The notes beneath the pieces were generated by a model. That model did not search any database. It was not told where the DNA came from and was given only the letters and a program-made list of their open reading frames with translations. From positions 62,001 to 126,000 of the forward strand of contig NZ_JALCZU010000004.1 of NCBI RefSeq assembly GCF_023522835.1: a stretch of 64,000 bases of DNA, written 5' to 3'. Origin of the DNA: Oceanobacillus saliphilus (GTDB taxonomy: Bacteria > Bacillota > Bacilli > Bacillales > Amphibacillaceae). A program made the position numbers and the translations under genes. The first letter of the stretch is position 1; each line of letters opens with the position of its first letter. Below are positions 7,875 through 16,553 of this stretch, one piece after another.

Positions 7875-8330
7875 TTGAGACACTTAAAAGCATTGGGTAT
7901 TAAATTTACAGTTATCGCTATTGTTCTTTACTCTATTCTACCATTATTTTTAACAGCAGGACTTGGTGAAATATTTTTCATGAGTGTGCTTTTAACAGGA
8001 GTTACGTATATAATCGGAGACCTTTTCATCCTCCCCAGATTGGGTTATTTTAGTGCCACTGTAGCTGACTTTGTCCTTGTTACTTTTTTAGTCTGGATAC
8101 TAAGTGTCCTATTCATCGGAACTGGACCCGCCATCTTTGCTTCAGCTCTATCCGTTGGTTTTGGTGTCGCTTTGACTGAAGCAATATTCCATATTTATAT
8201 GAAGGAAAAAGTATTAACAGACACTGAATTAGATAAGGGATTTTACCGCGCCCATATGCAGACAGAAATTGCTGAAGAAGAGGATATACATGCGTTGAAT
8301 AATAAAGTCAAAAGGGATGAAAACGATTAG
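7875..8330 (+). CDS. DUF2512 (YndM-like) membrane protein
   Basis: 151 residues with four hydrophobic segments (about 8-27, 32-52, 60-80 and 84-105) and a hydrophilic, acidic C-tail. This is the layout of the YndM/DUF2512 family of Bacillaceae, whose function is unknown. TTG at 7875 follows AAAGGAAG. It is transcribed alone. Confidence 0.8.
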   Translation: MRHLKALGIKFTVIAIVLYSILPLFLTAGLGEIFFMSVLLTGVTYIIGDLFILPRLGYFSATVADFVLVTFLVWILSVLFIGTGPAIFASALSVGFGVALTEAIFHIYMKEKVLTDTELDKGFYRAHMQTEIAEEEDIHALNNKVKRDEND

Positions 8331-8409
8331 ACAAAATTAGGTTACATTGCAAATTTATTATTCAGCATTTAGTTGTAAATCTTTATCTTCATATGACATA
8401 TGCTGTTTT

Positions 8410-8487
8410 ATAAAGTGAAACTTCACTCAGTGGGGTAATCCTCATCCCCCACCTTCGTTCTCTTTAATTTTTGAAGTGGGGGGTCTT
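8410..8487 (+). repeat. Hairpin element with ATAAAGTGAAACTTCAC lead
   Basis: ATAAAGTGAAACTTCACTC is followed by CCCCCACCTTC and GAAGTGGGGG, which pair. The same lead motif recurs at 3430 and 38779. It may end transcription of the DUF2512 gene, although no T-run follows the stem. Confidence 0.5.
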
Positions 8488-8531
8488 ACTTTACGTTAAT
8501 GCGGGATAAATTTTTATAGGAGTGCAATGTA

Positions 8532-8780
8532 ATGAACAACCCTAACAAAAACTCTCCAGTTGTTATTGGTGATAAGCTTATCTATTATGGTGGCATGATA
8601 GCTACAATTGGCAGTATCATTTCCTTTGCAGGATCTACAATTATATATGAACAAAGAATACTAGGCAAAAAACCAACCGATGTAAATACTATAGGAATAC
8701 ATCAATTTAACCACATGCAAAAACAGATTCACGAATTACAGAGAAAGATTGACGAAATGGAAAAAAGAGGAAATACTTAA
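8532..8780 (+). CDS. Small hypothetical protein: one membrane segment plus coiled coil
   Basis: 82 residues. A hydrophobic stretch (MIATIGSIISFAGSTIIY, about residues 22-39) is followed by a charged helix with heptad character (MQKQIHELQRKIDEMEKR). A small membrane-anchored coiled-coil protein is inferred; no family was recognised. It stands alone, converging on the glycosylase gene 8 bp away. Confidence 0.65.
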   Translation: MNNPNKNSPVVIGDKLIYYGGMIATIGSIISFAGSTIIYEQRILGKKPTDVNTIGIHQFNHMQKQIHELQRKIDEMEKRGNT

Positions 8781-8788
8781 ACCTCCCA

Positions 8789-9433
8789 TTAAGTCAGTCT
8801 TTGTTCACATATAGCGTTTAACGGACATCCGTTGCATAATGGTGATGATTTACAATGATTTTTTCCATGTTGAACAAGCAAGGCGTGATACTCATTAAAT
8901 AATTCGAGATCGTTTGGTAATTCTTTTTCGACTTCCATTCTGAATCCATCATATGCAGCAGGCATGTCAAAGCCAATTCTGTAAAAAATTCTTCTGGCAT
9001 ATGCATCCACAACAAATATGGCTTTATCAAATGCATATAACAAAATCACATCTGCTGTTTCTCGCCCGATTCCATTAATCTTCAAAAGTTCATAGCGCAA
9101 TTGCTTTTTATCTTTCTTTTTTATTTCCCCGACATCATCGTTATACAATTTAAACCAGTTCATGAAAGCTTTAATCCGTTTTGCTTTTATATTGAAATAA
9201 CCACTTGACCGTATGATTTGTGCCAGCTCATCAACCGGCATCTCATGGATCAGTTCAGGTTTTAAATGAGGCCTAAGCTGAGAAAGCGCCTTGTCCACAT
9301 TTCTCCAATTCGTATTCTGAACGAGTATCGACCCAATCATCATTTCAAACGGCGTGTCTGCGGGCCACCAGTTTTGCGGTCCATAATAATCATACAATCT
9401 TTCATAGATCGATTGAAAGCTTTGTTGCATCAT
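8789..9433 (-). CDS. Endonuclease III-like DNA glycosylase of MagIII type with 4Fe-4S motif
   Basis: 214 residues of the HhH-GPD superfamily. The hairpin is INGIGRETADVILLYA and the catalytic Asp lies in VVDAYARR. A C-terminal C-x6-C-x2-C-x5-C set (HCKSSPLCNGCPLNAIC) would bind a 4Fe-4S cluster. The Lys of endonuclease III (GxGxKTA) is replaced by Glu, as in 3-methyladenine glycosylase III (GIGKESAD). A monofunctional alkylbase glycosylase is therefore more likely than a lyase. The W-rich N-terminus (YYGPQNWWPADTPFE) also fits MagIII-like proteins. GGGAGG precedes the start. Confidence 0.85.
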   Translation of the reverse strand: MMQQSFQSIYERLYDYYGPQNWWPADTPFEMMIGSILVQNTNWRNVDKALSQLRPHLKPELIHEMPVDELAQIIRSSGYFNIKAKRIKAFMNWFKLYNDDVGEIKKKDKKQLRYELLKINGIGRETADVILLYAFDKAIFVVDAYARRIFYRIGFDMPAAYDGFRMEVEKELPNDLELFNEYHALLVQHGKNHCKSSPLCNGCPLNAICEQRLT

Positions 9434-9469
9434 GTATTCCTCCCACTGTGTCCAATCAGATAAATAAAA

Positions 9470-9914
9470 AACTCAACTTTTGCACCAATAAAATAGGTTG
9501 AACCGTTTAACTGGGGTAAACTTAGAAAGCCTTTACGAAACGCCTTGCTAAGCTTTGAAAAAAGTAAGGCTGGTTTTCGTATTTTTTGTTGGTTTATAAG
9601 CCTCATATTTTGTGTGAACTCCGAAGTAACTTAATTAATTACATTTGGATTTGATATAAGCTGTGACGCGGGAAAAGCACGTGTCCGAAGATCAGAAGAG
9701 TGGTTTTCTCTTCGGGGCTGAGGCGTGCCCTAAGGATGCGCATCCGCCCAGAGCGAACCCGGACGGCGGCAAGAGCACTTATCTCAAAGAATAAACTTAA
9801 GTTACGTCGCATTTTATATCAACTGTGAAGAAGCCTAACAGCTAATCCAAAGTCAACTGAAGCAGTGTATCTCCATCTCTCCTAATTATACCAAGATTTA
9901 TTTATCAATTTCAC
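9470..9914. repeat. Long modular intergenic repeat, copy A
   Basis: The left module starts AACTCAACTTTTGCACCAAT and runs through GTAAGGCTGGTTTTCGTA. The middle is GC-rich and repeat-like. The right module runs from ATTTTATATCAACTG through AGTCAACTGAAGCAGTGTAT to CCAAGATTTATTT. The same end modules bracket copies B (28340) and C (35221). It occupies nearly all of the 601-bp gap between the glycosylase and the next gene, and no coding frame in it is convincing. Confidence 0.75.
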
Positions 9915-10034
9915 GATACAAACGTTAAGTTAATCAGAGTAATAATCTATACCCCGATTAAAGCATATTCATTTCCATAACGAACGATATCAAGTAAACT
10001 TTTCTTAGCACTTGGTTACTAAAGGAGAAATACA

Positions 10035-11072
10035 ATGACTAACGTATTCAGTGATATCATTCAGTTTCGTGGTAATCATTATGATTTTGGATATATGCAG
10101 GGGGAGCAGTTGAAAAACTCTCCGATCCTGTTAAACCGCAAGAAGCAGTGGAAATCACGCTGGAGAAATTATCTTGTTGAAGAGAATGAAGTTAAACAGG
10201 TTTTTACCCGGTTTGCCCCTGCAATATGGGAAGAACTTAATGGGCTCTCTGATGCATTATCCATGAAAATGGTGGATGCAATTCGCGAGTTTGGTGGGTA
10301 TTACTACGAATATGGACGAAGTGGCTGTTCCATTTTCACGGATTCCGACTATATGATTCGCAATTATGATAATGCTCCGCTCTCCTATGAAGGTAGGTAT
10401 GTACTATACCAGCCGACTGATCAAGGTTATGCGGTAATTGGCCCCTCTATGCAAATCACAGGGCGTACAGATGGCATGAACGAAAAAGGTCTTGCAATGG
10501 GATATAACTTTGTTAACCGGATAAAATCAGATGATGGTTTTGTTTGCAATATGATAGGGCGAATTGTTTTGGAGACTTGTGCAACGGTTGATGAAGCGGT
10601 ATCACTTATGAAGGAAATCCCACATCGGCACTCCTTCAGCTATGTTCTGCTCGATCAGACTGCTGAATCAGTTGTTGCGGAAGTTTCACCGAGAGACGTC
10701 ATTATTCGGAAAGCAAACATATGCACAAATCATTTTGAGGAATTAACGGAAGAAAACCGCTACCGAATGGATGATTCGCTCAGAAGGCAGGAACTAATGG
10801 AGAAGCAACAGAGAAATGTGAGAGATCCATACAATGCTTATCGTATGCTGAATGATACCGATAAAGGAATTTTCTCCAAAAAGTATGGTGCATGGGCAGG
10901 GACCTTGCATACAGCTGCGTACTTACCAAAAGAAATGAAATCTTGGATTGCACTTGGGGGAGACAGACAACCACTAATCTTTGATTTCAATAGATGGCTA
11001 ACTGGTGAAAAACTCCACGCAACTAAGATAAAAGGAATCCTGGACTCGTCCGATGGCTTTATAAATAGATAG
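10035..11072 (+). CDS. C45 peptidase/acyltransferase-like Ntn hydrolase
   Basis: 345 residues resembling the C45 family (acyl-CoA:6-aminopenicillanic acid acyltransferase-like) and choloylglycine-type Ntn hydrolases. GCS at about 97-99 is the likely nucleophile Cys, followed by MIRNYDNAP and, further on, MNEKGLAMGYNF, which are typical strands of this fold. Members mature by cleavage before the Cys or act on amide bonds; the substrate here is not known. AAAGGAG lies 8 nt before the ATG. It is a single gene, with repeat copy A upstream. Confidence 0.75.
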   Translation: MTNVFSDIIQFRGNHYDFGYMQGEQLKNSPILLNRKKQWKSRWRNYLVEENEVKQVFTRFAPAIWEELNGLSDALSMKMVDAIREFGGYYYEYGRSGCSIFTDSDYMIRNYDNAPLSYEGRYVLYQPTDQGYAVIGPSMQITGRTDGMNEKGLAMGYNFVNRIKSDDGFVCNMIGRIVLETCATVDEAVSLMKEIPHRHSFSYVLLDQTAESVVAEVSPRDVIIRKANICTNHFEELTEENRYRMDDSLRRQELMEKQQRNVRDPYNAYRMLNDTDKGIFSKKYGAWAGTLHTAAYLPKEMKSWIALGGDRQPLIFDFNRWLTGEKLHATKIKGILDSSDGFINR

Positions 11073-11215
11073 AAAATGCCTGTCACCCCCCTTCGACAAA
11101 ATTTAAGGAATGACAGTTGCCCCTAAAATAAAAACTTTACATCTGAATCTTAAAGGATTATCCTTTTTATATTGAATCGTAAATCTATGTAAGTATTTGC
11201 AAGGAGGAACTCACC

Positions 11216-12022
11216 ATGACTATGAAAAAAACATTAACACTCGCAGGATCAGATTCCAGCGGTGGCGCAGGTATAGCTGCAGACCTTAAAACTTTCCAGG
11301 AATATGACGTATATGGTATGACTGCTTTAACTTCAATTGTAACCATGAATCCAGAAGGCTGGAGCCATCATGTAACACCAATCGATGTTGAAGTAGTTGA
11401 AAAGCAGCTGGATACTATCCTATCTGTGGGTGTAGACGCCATGAAGTCAGGAATGCTTGGTTCCGTTGATATTATCAAGCTTGGCGCACAAAAAATCGAT
11501 GAATATAGTATAGACAACTATGTACTTGACCCAGTAATGGTTTGTAAGGGTGAAGATGAAGTACTTCAGCCCGAAAATACGGACGCTATGAGGGAATATC
11601 TTCTTCCAAAGTCATTAGTTACAACTCCTAATCTGTTCGAGGCTGGTCAGTTGGCTGAGAATGGTCCATTGAAAACAATCGAAGACATGAAAGAAGCAGC
11701 TGTCAAAATTCATGCTCTTGGAGCTAAAAACGTAGTCATTAAAGGCGGAAAAGCTTTAGATCATGAGAAGGCCATTGATCTATTTTATGATGGAGTGGAC
11801 TTTGAAGTTCTAGAAAGCGATAAAATCGATACTACTTATACCCATGGAGCAGGCTGCACATTTGCAGCAGCGATTACAGCAAACTTGGCAAACGGTAAAA
11901 CCGTAAAAGAGTCTGTTTTCGCAGCAAAAGATTTCGTGGCAGAAGCAATCAAAAATGGATGGAAACTGAATGAATATGTAGGACCGGTAATGCACGGAGC
12001 CTATAATAAAGTGAAATATTAA
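11216..12022 (+). CDS. pdxK: Pyridoxine/pyridoxal kinase (ThiD-like)
   Basis: 268 residues of the ribokinase-type ThiD/PdxK group. LAGSDSSGGAGI begins the protein (substrate and ATP binding), DPVMVCKGEDE is central, and TTYTHGAGCTFAAAI holds the anion-hole and catalytic Asp region; in this family the last motif is GxGCxF. It matches the Bacillus PdxK branch, which phosphorylates pyridoxal or pyridoxine, better than HMP kinase ThiD, though some overlap of activity is known. AAGGAGG precedes the ATG. A strong terminator follows. Confidence 0.85.
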   Translation: MTMKKTLTLAGSDSSGGAGIAADLKTFQEYDVYGMTALTSIVTMNPEGWSHHVTPIDVEVVEKQLDTILSVGVDAMKSGMLGSVDIIKLGAQKIDEYSIDNYVLDPVMVCKGEDEVLQPENTDAMREYLLPKSLVTTPNLFEAGQLAENGPLKTIEDMKEAAVKIHALGAKNVVIKGGKALDHEKAIDLFYDGVDFEVLESDKIDTTYTHGAGCTFAAAITANLANGKTVKESVFAAKDFVAEAIKNGWKLNEYVGPVMHGAYNKVKY

Positions 12023-12039
12023 ACCAATGATTAATCTTG

Positions 12040-12083
12040 AAATCCCCAGGAATACAGAACTTGCTGTATTCCTGGGGATTTTT
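12040..12083 (+). terminator. Terminator of pdxK
   Basis: AAATCCCCAGGAATACAG and CTGTATTCCTGGGGATTT pair perfectly around a short loop, and a T-run follows. Confidence 0.95.
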
Positions 12084-12409
12084 GAATAAAAAATTCTTCC
12101 ATTGATTACTTCTAAATGAAAAAGGGTCTGTTACGGGGGCATGTTAAGATTCCACGTAGCGATCCTTCTTTTTAATGTTTATTTTATCGAAAATTCTAAC
12201 TATTTAATTCAGTAAATTTTCCTTTGATTTTCTTTACCTTTAAACATATATCGAATTCCTTTGCCTGCAAGTGGTTCATCTTCATAACTGTATATGATGA
12301 TGCTTCTTTGGTTTTTCTCCTTCTTCGAGAATCGCACATTACTCTAAGTACATCGTTCACAATAGCTAATAAAAATAAACATCACAGCTTTAATTCCTAG
12401 CCATGCTGT
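12084..12409. other. Gene-poor stretch, no firm feature
   Basis: AT-rich DNA. The minus strand contains a short stretch reading EDEPLAGKGIRYMFKGKEN near 12235-12295, bounded by stops. It looks coding-like and might be the debris of a gene, but no family was recognised. Confidence 0.3.
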
Positions 12410-12703
12410 TTATTTATCTATATCTTTGAAATCTTTTGCGCTCTGAATAATACGGATTACTTCTATTGATTCTTCTTGTATCCTATAGATTAATCTATGA
12501 TTTGTTAAGATTTTTTCTCTTATTATTTCATTTTTCATCTCTGGTACCATCCTACCAGAGTATGGGAAAGTAGCAGTTGCTTCAAGTGTATCAATAACTC
12601 TTCTGGCAAAAACTTTTGCATAAATTTCAGAGTCCTTAGCTATATAATCACATATTTGTTCTAAATCTTTTACAGCAGACTCTGCCCATCTTAATTCAGC
12701 CAT
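12410..12703 (-). CDS. RelE/ParE-family type II toxin
   Basis: 97 residues of the RelE/ParE fold: AVKDLEQICDYIAKDS (first helix), FPYSGRMVPEM, then REKILTNHRLIYRI and EVIRIIQSAKDF (C-terminal beta strands). The RLIYRI and VIRIIQSAKDF ending is typical. Members cut mRNA on the ribosome (RelE) or poison gyrase (ParE); sequence alone does not decide which. Its start overlaps the end of the upstream antitoxin gene by 13 bp, the usual coupled layout. Confidence 0.85.
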   Translation of the reverse strand: MAELRWAESAVKDLEQICDYIAKDSEIYAKVFARRVIDTLEATATFPYSGRMVPEMKNEIIREKILTNHRLIYRIQEESIEVIRIIQSAKDFKDIDK

Positions 12704-12873
12704 TTCCCTAACTTCTCCTTAACTTTTTCATGAGAAACAACCTTTCCAGAATTGAGCTCCTGGATTCCTTTATCAATTTTTGACTTTACATACAATTCCT
12801 TCATTATATCGTCTATTGTTACATTTTCTGGTAAATCCTCAATTAATTTTAATACTTCTTCTTTTGTGTTCAC
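12691..12873 (-). CDS. Antitoxin of the RelE/ParE-type module
   Basis: About 60 residues. It is acidic and helical, with NVTIDDIMKELYVKSKI and a C-terminal GKVVSHEKVKEKLGKWL, matching the short antitoxins paired with this toxin class. GGGAGG is 10 nt before GTG at 12873 but only 1 nt before the in-frame ATG at 12882, so the GTG is preferred. The open frame continues upstream to 13005 but has no ribosome binding site there. The overlap with the toxin gene implies translational coupling. Confidence 0.75.
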   Translation of the reverse strand: MNTKEEVLKLIEDLPENVTIDDIMKELYVKSKIDKGIQELNSGKVVSHEKVKEKLGKWLN

Positions 12874-12949
12874 CTTAAACATACCTCCCGTGCAGATTAT
12901 ATCATCATTATAAATCATAAAGATTTTAAAATCATTATATTCATGAACT

Positions 12950-13069
12950 TTATTTCTTTTCAATACATAATTCAGTTGAAGCGTCGATAATGCCTGGCGA
13001 TACACTTGTTAAGGTTTGACCATCTTCCGTACACATAGCTGCCTGATAAAGTGTTTGTTCAATGCTCAT
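12950..13069 (-). CDS. Possible 39-residue peptide upstream of the toxin-antitoxin pair
   Basis: The ATG at 13069 follows AGAGGG at 8 nt. The product (MSIEQTLYQAAMCTEDGQTL start, CIEKK end) matches nothing I recognise. It is in a different frame from the antitoxin's upstream extension. It could be a truncated gene or a true small protein. Confidence 0.35.
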   Translation of the reverse strand: MSIEQTLYQAAMCTEDGQTLTSVSPGIIDASTELCIEKK

Positions 13070-13376
13070 TTGCAGTTCCCTCTCAAATAATCCCTAACAG
13101 AATTTTTTCAATACTAACCTGCTTACTTAATACAATAATATAGTTACAGTTCGAATCGTTTGTTCAAGTAAAACATTTTTGGTTAATCAATTGTAAAATC
13201 TGCTGTGAAATGGTACCTATCATAGTCTCCTGAGTTTCTAAAATCCAAAGTAACCTGTCCCATCAAACATAAGATTGGTTATACTAGATACACAGCTGAA
13301 AACCTTCAAGTAAGTTTACTTCCCTTCATTCTTGGTAATAGTACAAGTATATGAACATCCCTGAGGAGTGAACAGA
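13070..13376. other. Intergenic region before the lipoprotein gene
   Basis: AT-rich, without a credible coding frame. TATACT near 13287 on the plus strand could be a -10 element for the downstream lipoprotein gene, but no clear -35 was found. Confidence 0.3.
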
Positions 13377-13913
13377 TTGAAAAAGAAATTAAATACACGG
13401 ATTACCTTAATATTACTGTCACTAGTACTGTTACTGTTACTAGCAGCTTGTGGGGCTGACAATGAAAATGTAGAAGAGAATGAGGTCAATCAGGAATTTA
13501 CAGATTCACCTGAAGAATCTAACACGATCGAAGCTGAAAATGATGCTATTGATGATTCCAAAACGACAAGTAAAAATGAGAACCATGGAAACGAATCTGC
13601 CTATCCATTTGTCAGTTTCGAATTAGAAGCTGATTTCGAGGGTACAAATGATGCAGTCGATGTGGAATATGAATTGGATGGTGAAAGAATAGAAGCCTCC
13701 TATATCGATAAATTAAAAGGTATCCAATTATCTGGTGATGAAGCGATGGCAGAGCTTGACAACATCTTTACGTCTTTTGGATTCGATAAAGACAGTCCCG
13801 AGGATGAAGTTCTAAGTGAAGTATTGGAAGCATTCAATATACCAGAAGATGCAGACAAAGTAGAAATCGAAATTGAGTTCACAGAAGGAAACGAAATAGA
13901 ATACAATCATTAA
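13377..13913 (+). CDS. YusW-like lipoprotein
   Basis: About 178 residues. It has a basic N-terminus, a Leu-rich signal and the lipobox LAAC, giving a lipid-anchored Cys at about 25. An acidic Asn/Glu linker (about 26-75) follows, then a compact C-terminal domain (FVSFELEADFEG, VEYELDGERIEASY, EVLEAFNIPEDADKVEIEIEF) like that of YusW. The function is unknown. GAGGAG is 8 nt before TTG at 13377; the in-frame GTG at 13368 overlaps that ribosome binding site. Confidence 0.8.
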   Translation: MKKKLNTRITLILLSLVLLLLLAACGADNENVEENEVNQEFTDSPEESNTIEAENDAIDDSKTTSKNENHGNESAYPFVSFELEADFEGTNDAVDVEYELDGERIEASYIDKLKGIQLSGDEAMAELDNIFTSFGFDKDSPEDEVLSEVLEAFNIPEDADKVEIEIEFTEGNEIEYNH

Positions 13914-13940
13914 TCAATCAGCTTGCTGATTTTGATATAG

Positions 13941-13968
13941 AGAAAGACCTCCAATTGGAGGTCTTTCT
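13941..13968. terminator. Bidirectional terminator
   Basis: AGAAAGACCTCC and GGAGGTCTTTCT form a perfect stem between two convergent genes. Confidence 0.9.
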
Positions 13969-14016
13969 TCATCATTCAGTGAAAACTTCGATTAATTTTC
14001 AAACGAAATATGAAAG

Positions 14017-14238
14017 CTACTGATTATTTGCTTTTATAACCTCTACAGATTCCTCTTCTTTATAATTAACTAAACAAGTGTGACATATGCAATACTTACC
14101 TACGCTCTCTGGAGGAATTAACTTCATAATCCCCTCTGGAAAGGCCCTATCTTTTTCACACCAGCAATAACCCTGTTTTACTTTACCTGCCATACACTTG
14201 TTTTCCTCTCCACATAGCGGACAAAGTTTATCAGACAA
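14017..14238 (-). CDS. Cysteine-rich CWC-type small protein
   Basis: 73 residues with LCPLCGEENKC near the start, the CWC tripeptide in YCWCEKD, and a second C-x-C-x2-C set (YCICHTC). This matches the Cys_rich_CWC family of presumed zinc-binding proteins of unknown function. The CPxCG knuckles suggest one or two zinc ribbons. Transcribed alone. Confidence 0.85.
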   Translation of the reverse strand: MSDKLCPLCGEENKCMAGKVKQGYCWCEKDRAFPEGIMKLIPPESVGKYCICHTCLVNYKEEESVEVIKANNQ

Positions 14239-14387
14239 TTTAACCCCCCCTAATTAGAAAACTTGATATGTATCAATTCTTTGGACGAATGGCTTAGCTG
14301 GACGTAATATAAGTACAAAAATCTATTTTCGTTTTTTTTGCTGCGACCATCCGTCTATTTCTTTTCACTTCACCATCAGAAATTTAC

Positions 14388-14924
14388 CTAATCCATTTTC
14401 CCAAATTCCTGGACCATTAAATCATAGTTCATAGCACCTAAAGCAATGTATTGAATACGTCCATTCGAATCGATTAAATAGGATGTTGGATACGCCTGTA
14501 CTTTATACGTTGTAGAAACTTCTGCATCTACATCCATTAATATCGGAAAAGTCAAAGCGAAATCTTCTACAAACGTTTTAACAACCTCTTCGCTACTTTC
14601 TGATTGGGTTAAATTAACCGCCAGAATCTCGATGTCTTCATTCTCATAAAGTTTTTGCATGTCAGGCATTTCAGCTCTGCATGGTGGACACCACGTTGCC
14701 CAGAAGTTGATGAATACGTGTTTCCCTCTGTAATCTGATAATCGAGCCGGTTCGCCATCCAACGTTGCCAGCTCGAAATCCGGAGCCATGTCACCTTTTT
14801 CAAGACCGGTTTGTACATCTTCATTCACTGCCTGATTTGGTGACTGGTTGTCCGAAGCAATAAAATCATAAAGAGCCCAACCGACCATTCCCACTATCAA
14901 CAGCATGAGTATTCCTTTTTTCAT
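14388..14924 (-). CDS. ResA/TlpA-like membrane-anchored thiol-disulfide oxidoreductase
   Basis: 178 residues: one N-terminal membrane anchor (about 4-20), then a redoxin domain with WATWCPPC (Cys79, Cys82), PDFELATLDG near its start, and the cis-Pro region VQAYPTSYLID. Such proteins work outside the membrane, reducing disulfides in apocytochrome c or in spore and envelope proteins. Electrons come from CcdA, which is encoded just upstream (16-bp gap). It is the last gene of a three-gene operon with ccdA and a membrane protein. Confidence 0.88.
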   Translation of the reverse strand: MKKGILMLLIVGMVGWALYDFIASDNQSPNQAVNEDVQTGLEKGDMAPDFELATLDGEPARLSDYRGKHVFINFWATWCPPCRAEMPDMQKLYENEDIEILAVNLTQSESSEEVVKTFVEDFALTFPILMDVDAEVSTTYKVQAYPTSYLIDSNGRIQYIALGAMNYDLMVQEFGKMD

Positions 14925-14940
14925 TTTCCATGCCTCCTGC

Positions 14941-15699
14941 CTATCCCAATTTTGCTAACCATGTATCACTAATTAATTCAAGAATAAATGATGAAATTCG
15001 TGGCATCAGTCCAAAAAATAGTACAAGACCCATCATAATCATAATGATACCGCCAAATTTCATAATCGCTCCACTATGACGGACGATCCATCTTGTTGAG
15101 CCAAGGAAGAATGTTAATACGAGAAACGGCAATACAAAACCGATTACGTAAAAAACGGTATAAAACATTCCTTGGCCAGGATTACTTGCAGCAAGCAGCA
15201 ATATCGAACCGAAAATTGGTCCGATACATGGAGTCCATCCCGCCGCAAAACCAAGGCCAACGAAAAATGTTCCTAGATAACTCGTTGATTTCTTTTTATA
15301 ATGAAGGCGCTTTTCCTTCATTAATGTTGAAATGTTTATCCATCCTGCGATAAATAAACCCATTACAATTAGAAAAATACCTGCTATTCGTTGAATCAAT
15401 AATCCTGAGTCGCCAATCAGCAATGTTTGAATCCATTTCCCTAGGAAAGAAGCACCTGCACCTAAACTAATAAAGACAAGTGATACTCCAAGTAAAAAAA
15501 TAAGCGAATGACTTAGTAATCTCCCTCGGATCTTCGGTGTTTTTTCCCCTTGCAATTCTTTCACACTAATCCCGGTAATATAGGATAAATAAGCAGGAAA
15601 GATTGGAAGTACACAAGGTGAAAGAAAGGACAAGGCTCCTGCTCCCATTGCGAGCAATACGCCAGCAATCAGTAATGTATCTGTCTCAATTCCTCCCAT
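14941..15699 (-). CDS. ccdA: CcdA-type cytochrome c biogenesis membrane protein
   Basis: 252 residues with about six membrane segments. Conserved Cys residues lie in FLSPCVLP and GWTPCIGP, the pair that carries electrons from thioredoxin across the membrane. It supplies reductant to the ResA-like protein encoded next. Its start overlaps the end of the upstream membrane-protein gene by 14 bp, indicating translational coupling. Confidence 0.9.
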   Translation of the reverse strand: MGGIETDTLLIAGVLLAMGAGALSFLSPCVLPIFPAYLSYITGISVKELQGEKTPKIRGRLLSHSLIFLLGVSLVFISLGAGASFLGKWIQTLLIGDSGLLIQRIAGIFLIVMGLFIAGWINISTLMKEKRLHYKKKSTSYLGTFFVGLGFAAGWTPCIGPIFGSILLLAASNPGQGMFYTVFYVIGFVLPFLVLTFFLGSTRWIVRHSGAIMKFGGIIMIMMGLVLFFGLMPRISSFILELISDTWLAKLG

Positions 15700-16345
15700 T
15701 TAACCCCTTCTTTCTTTTGTTTAATAAAATCAAAGTGAAACCTATAACGAAAAATACAGCTACAAACCACGGGCTCATCAAGTAGCCAAATACGGTCACA
15801 TACGGCTGAACCGCAAACAAAATGAACATACCTGCTGACCAAGCCGTTAGAATCATGATTGTTAACGTATCTCTTGCCAGCTTATGATGACTGAAAAGAA
15901 ACAGTACAAGAAGTAACGCGAGTAAAATCATATAACCAAGCGAATAGGGATTGTCATTCCAAACAAACTGAATAAATTCATAAAGGAAGGAAGCTACGAT
16001 AAATACATGAATAAACGAATTCACAAACATGGGCACGTCCATTTGTTTCCGTAAAGACTTATAATACAGAAAGATCCCGCTAAATAACAAAGCTAAATAA
16101 AATGCGCTTGAGTCACTAGGATAAGCCAGTATAGCCAACGGGTCCTCCATAAAGATGGAGAAATTCAAGATTATTTTGGCAATCCAGATAAAAATCACAA
16201 AATTAGTTAGGTTAGAAATCATGTCATCCATCTGTTTTTTTCTCTCTTGCTTTGGTAAATCGCTTACCAAATAAAAGGAGATGAGTCCAATAATAAAGCT
16301 TACGATGATAAATGAAATTGCTATCAACTTACTCACTGCAGCCAT
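15686..16345 (-). CDS. Polytopic membrane protein preceding ccdA
   Basis: About 219 residues with six or seven hydrophobic segments and a basic C-terminus (LNKRKKGLNGRN). No family was recognised. ATG at 16345 is chosen because GGGGGGA lies 6 nt before it; the open frame runs back to 16453 without a ribosome binding site. It is the first gene of the operon with ccdA and the ResA-like gene, so a role in thiol redox or cytochrome assembly is plausible but inferred from position only. Confidence 0.75.
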   Translation of the reverse strand: MAAVSKLIAISFIIVSFIIGLISFYLVSDLPKQERKKQMDDMISNLTNFVIFIWIAKIILNFSIFMEDPLAILAYPSDSSAFYLALLFSGIFLYYKSLRKQMDVPMFVNSFIHVFIVASFLYEFIQFVWNDNPYSLGYMILLALLLVLFLFSHHKLARDTLTIMILTAWSAGMFILFAVQPYVTVFGYLMSPWFVAVFFVIGFTLILLNKRKKGLNGRN

Positions 16346-16501
16346 TGATGTCCCCCCAATCCAAACTCTCGCTCTCCATTGTACAACCTCAAAATGGAAA
16401 TTCAATAAAAATAGCTTATTCTCTAATGAGGCGGCAAAATATGTGGAGTACATGAGTAATCTCAGAATCTAACAACTTTAACAATAATTTAGAACCAATG
16501 C

Positions 16502-16513
16502 GTACAATTGTAC
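16502..16513. promoter_or_regulatory. Palindromic operator candidate between divergent genes
   Basis: GTACAATTGTAC is a perfect 12-bp palindrome. It lies between the start of the ccdA operon (minus) and a small plus-strand gene, about 12 bp upstream of a TATAAT at 16525-16530. It could bind a dimeric regulator. Confidence 0.4.
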
Positions 16514-16553
16514 ACCTTCTATATTATAATGGACATAGACAGGAGGGATACAG

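Noticed and set aside
12874-13005. N-terminal extension of the antitoxin
   Set aside because: The frame is open but has no Shine-Dalgarno; GGGAGG sits just before the internal start region, and the extra residues do not resemble antitoxins.
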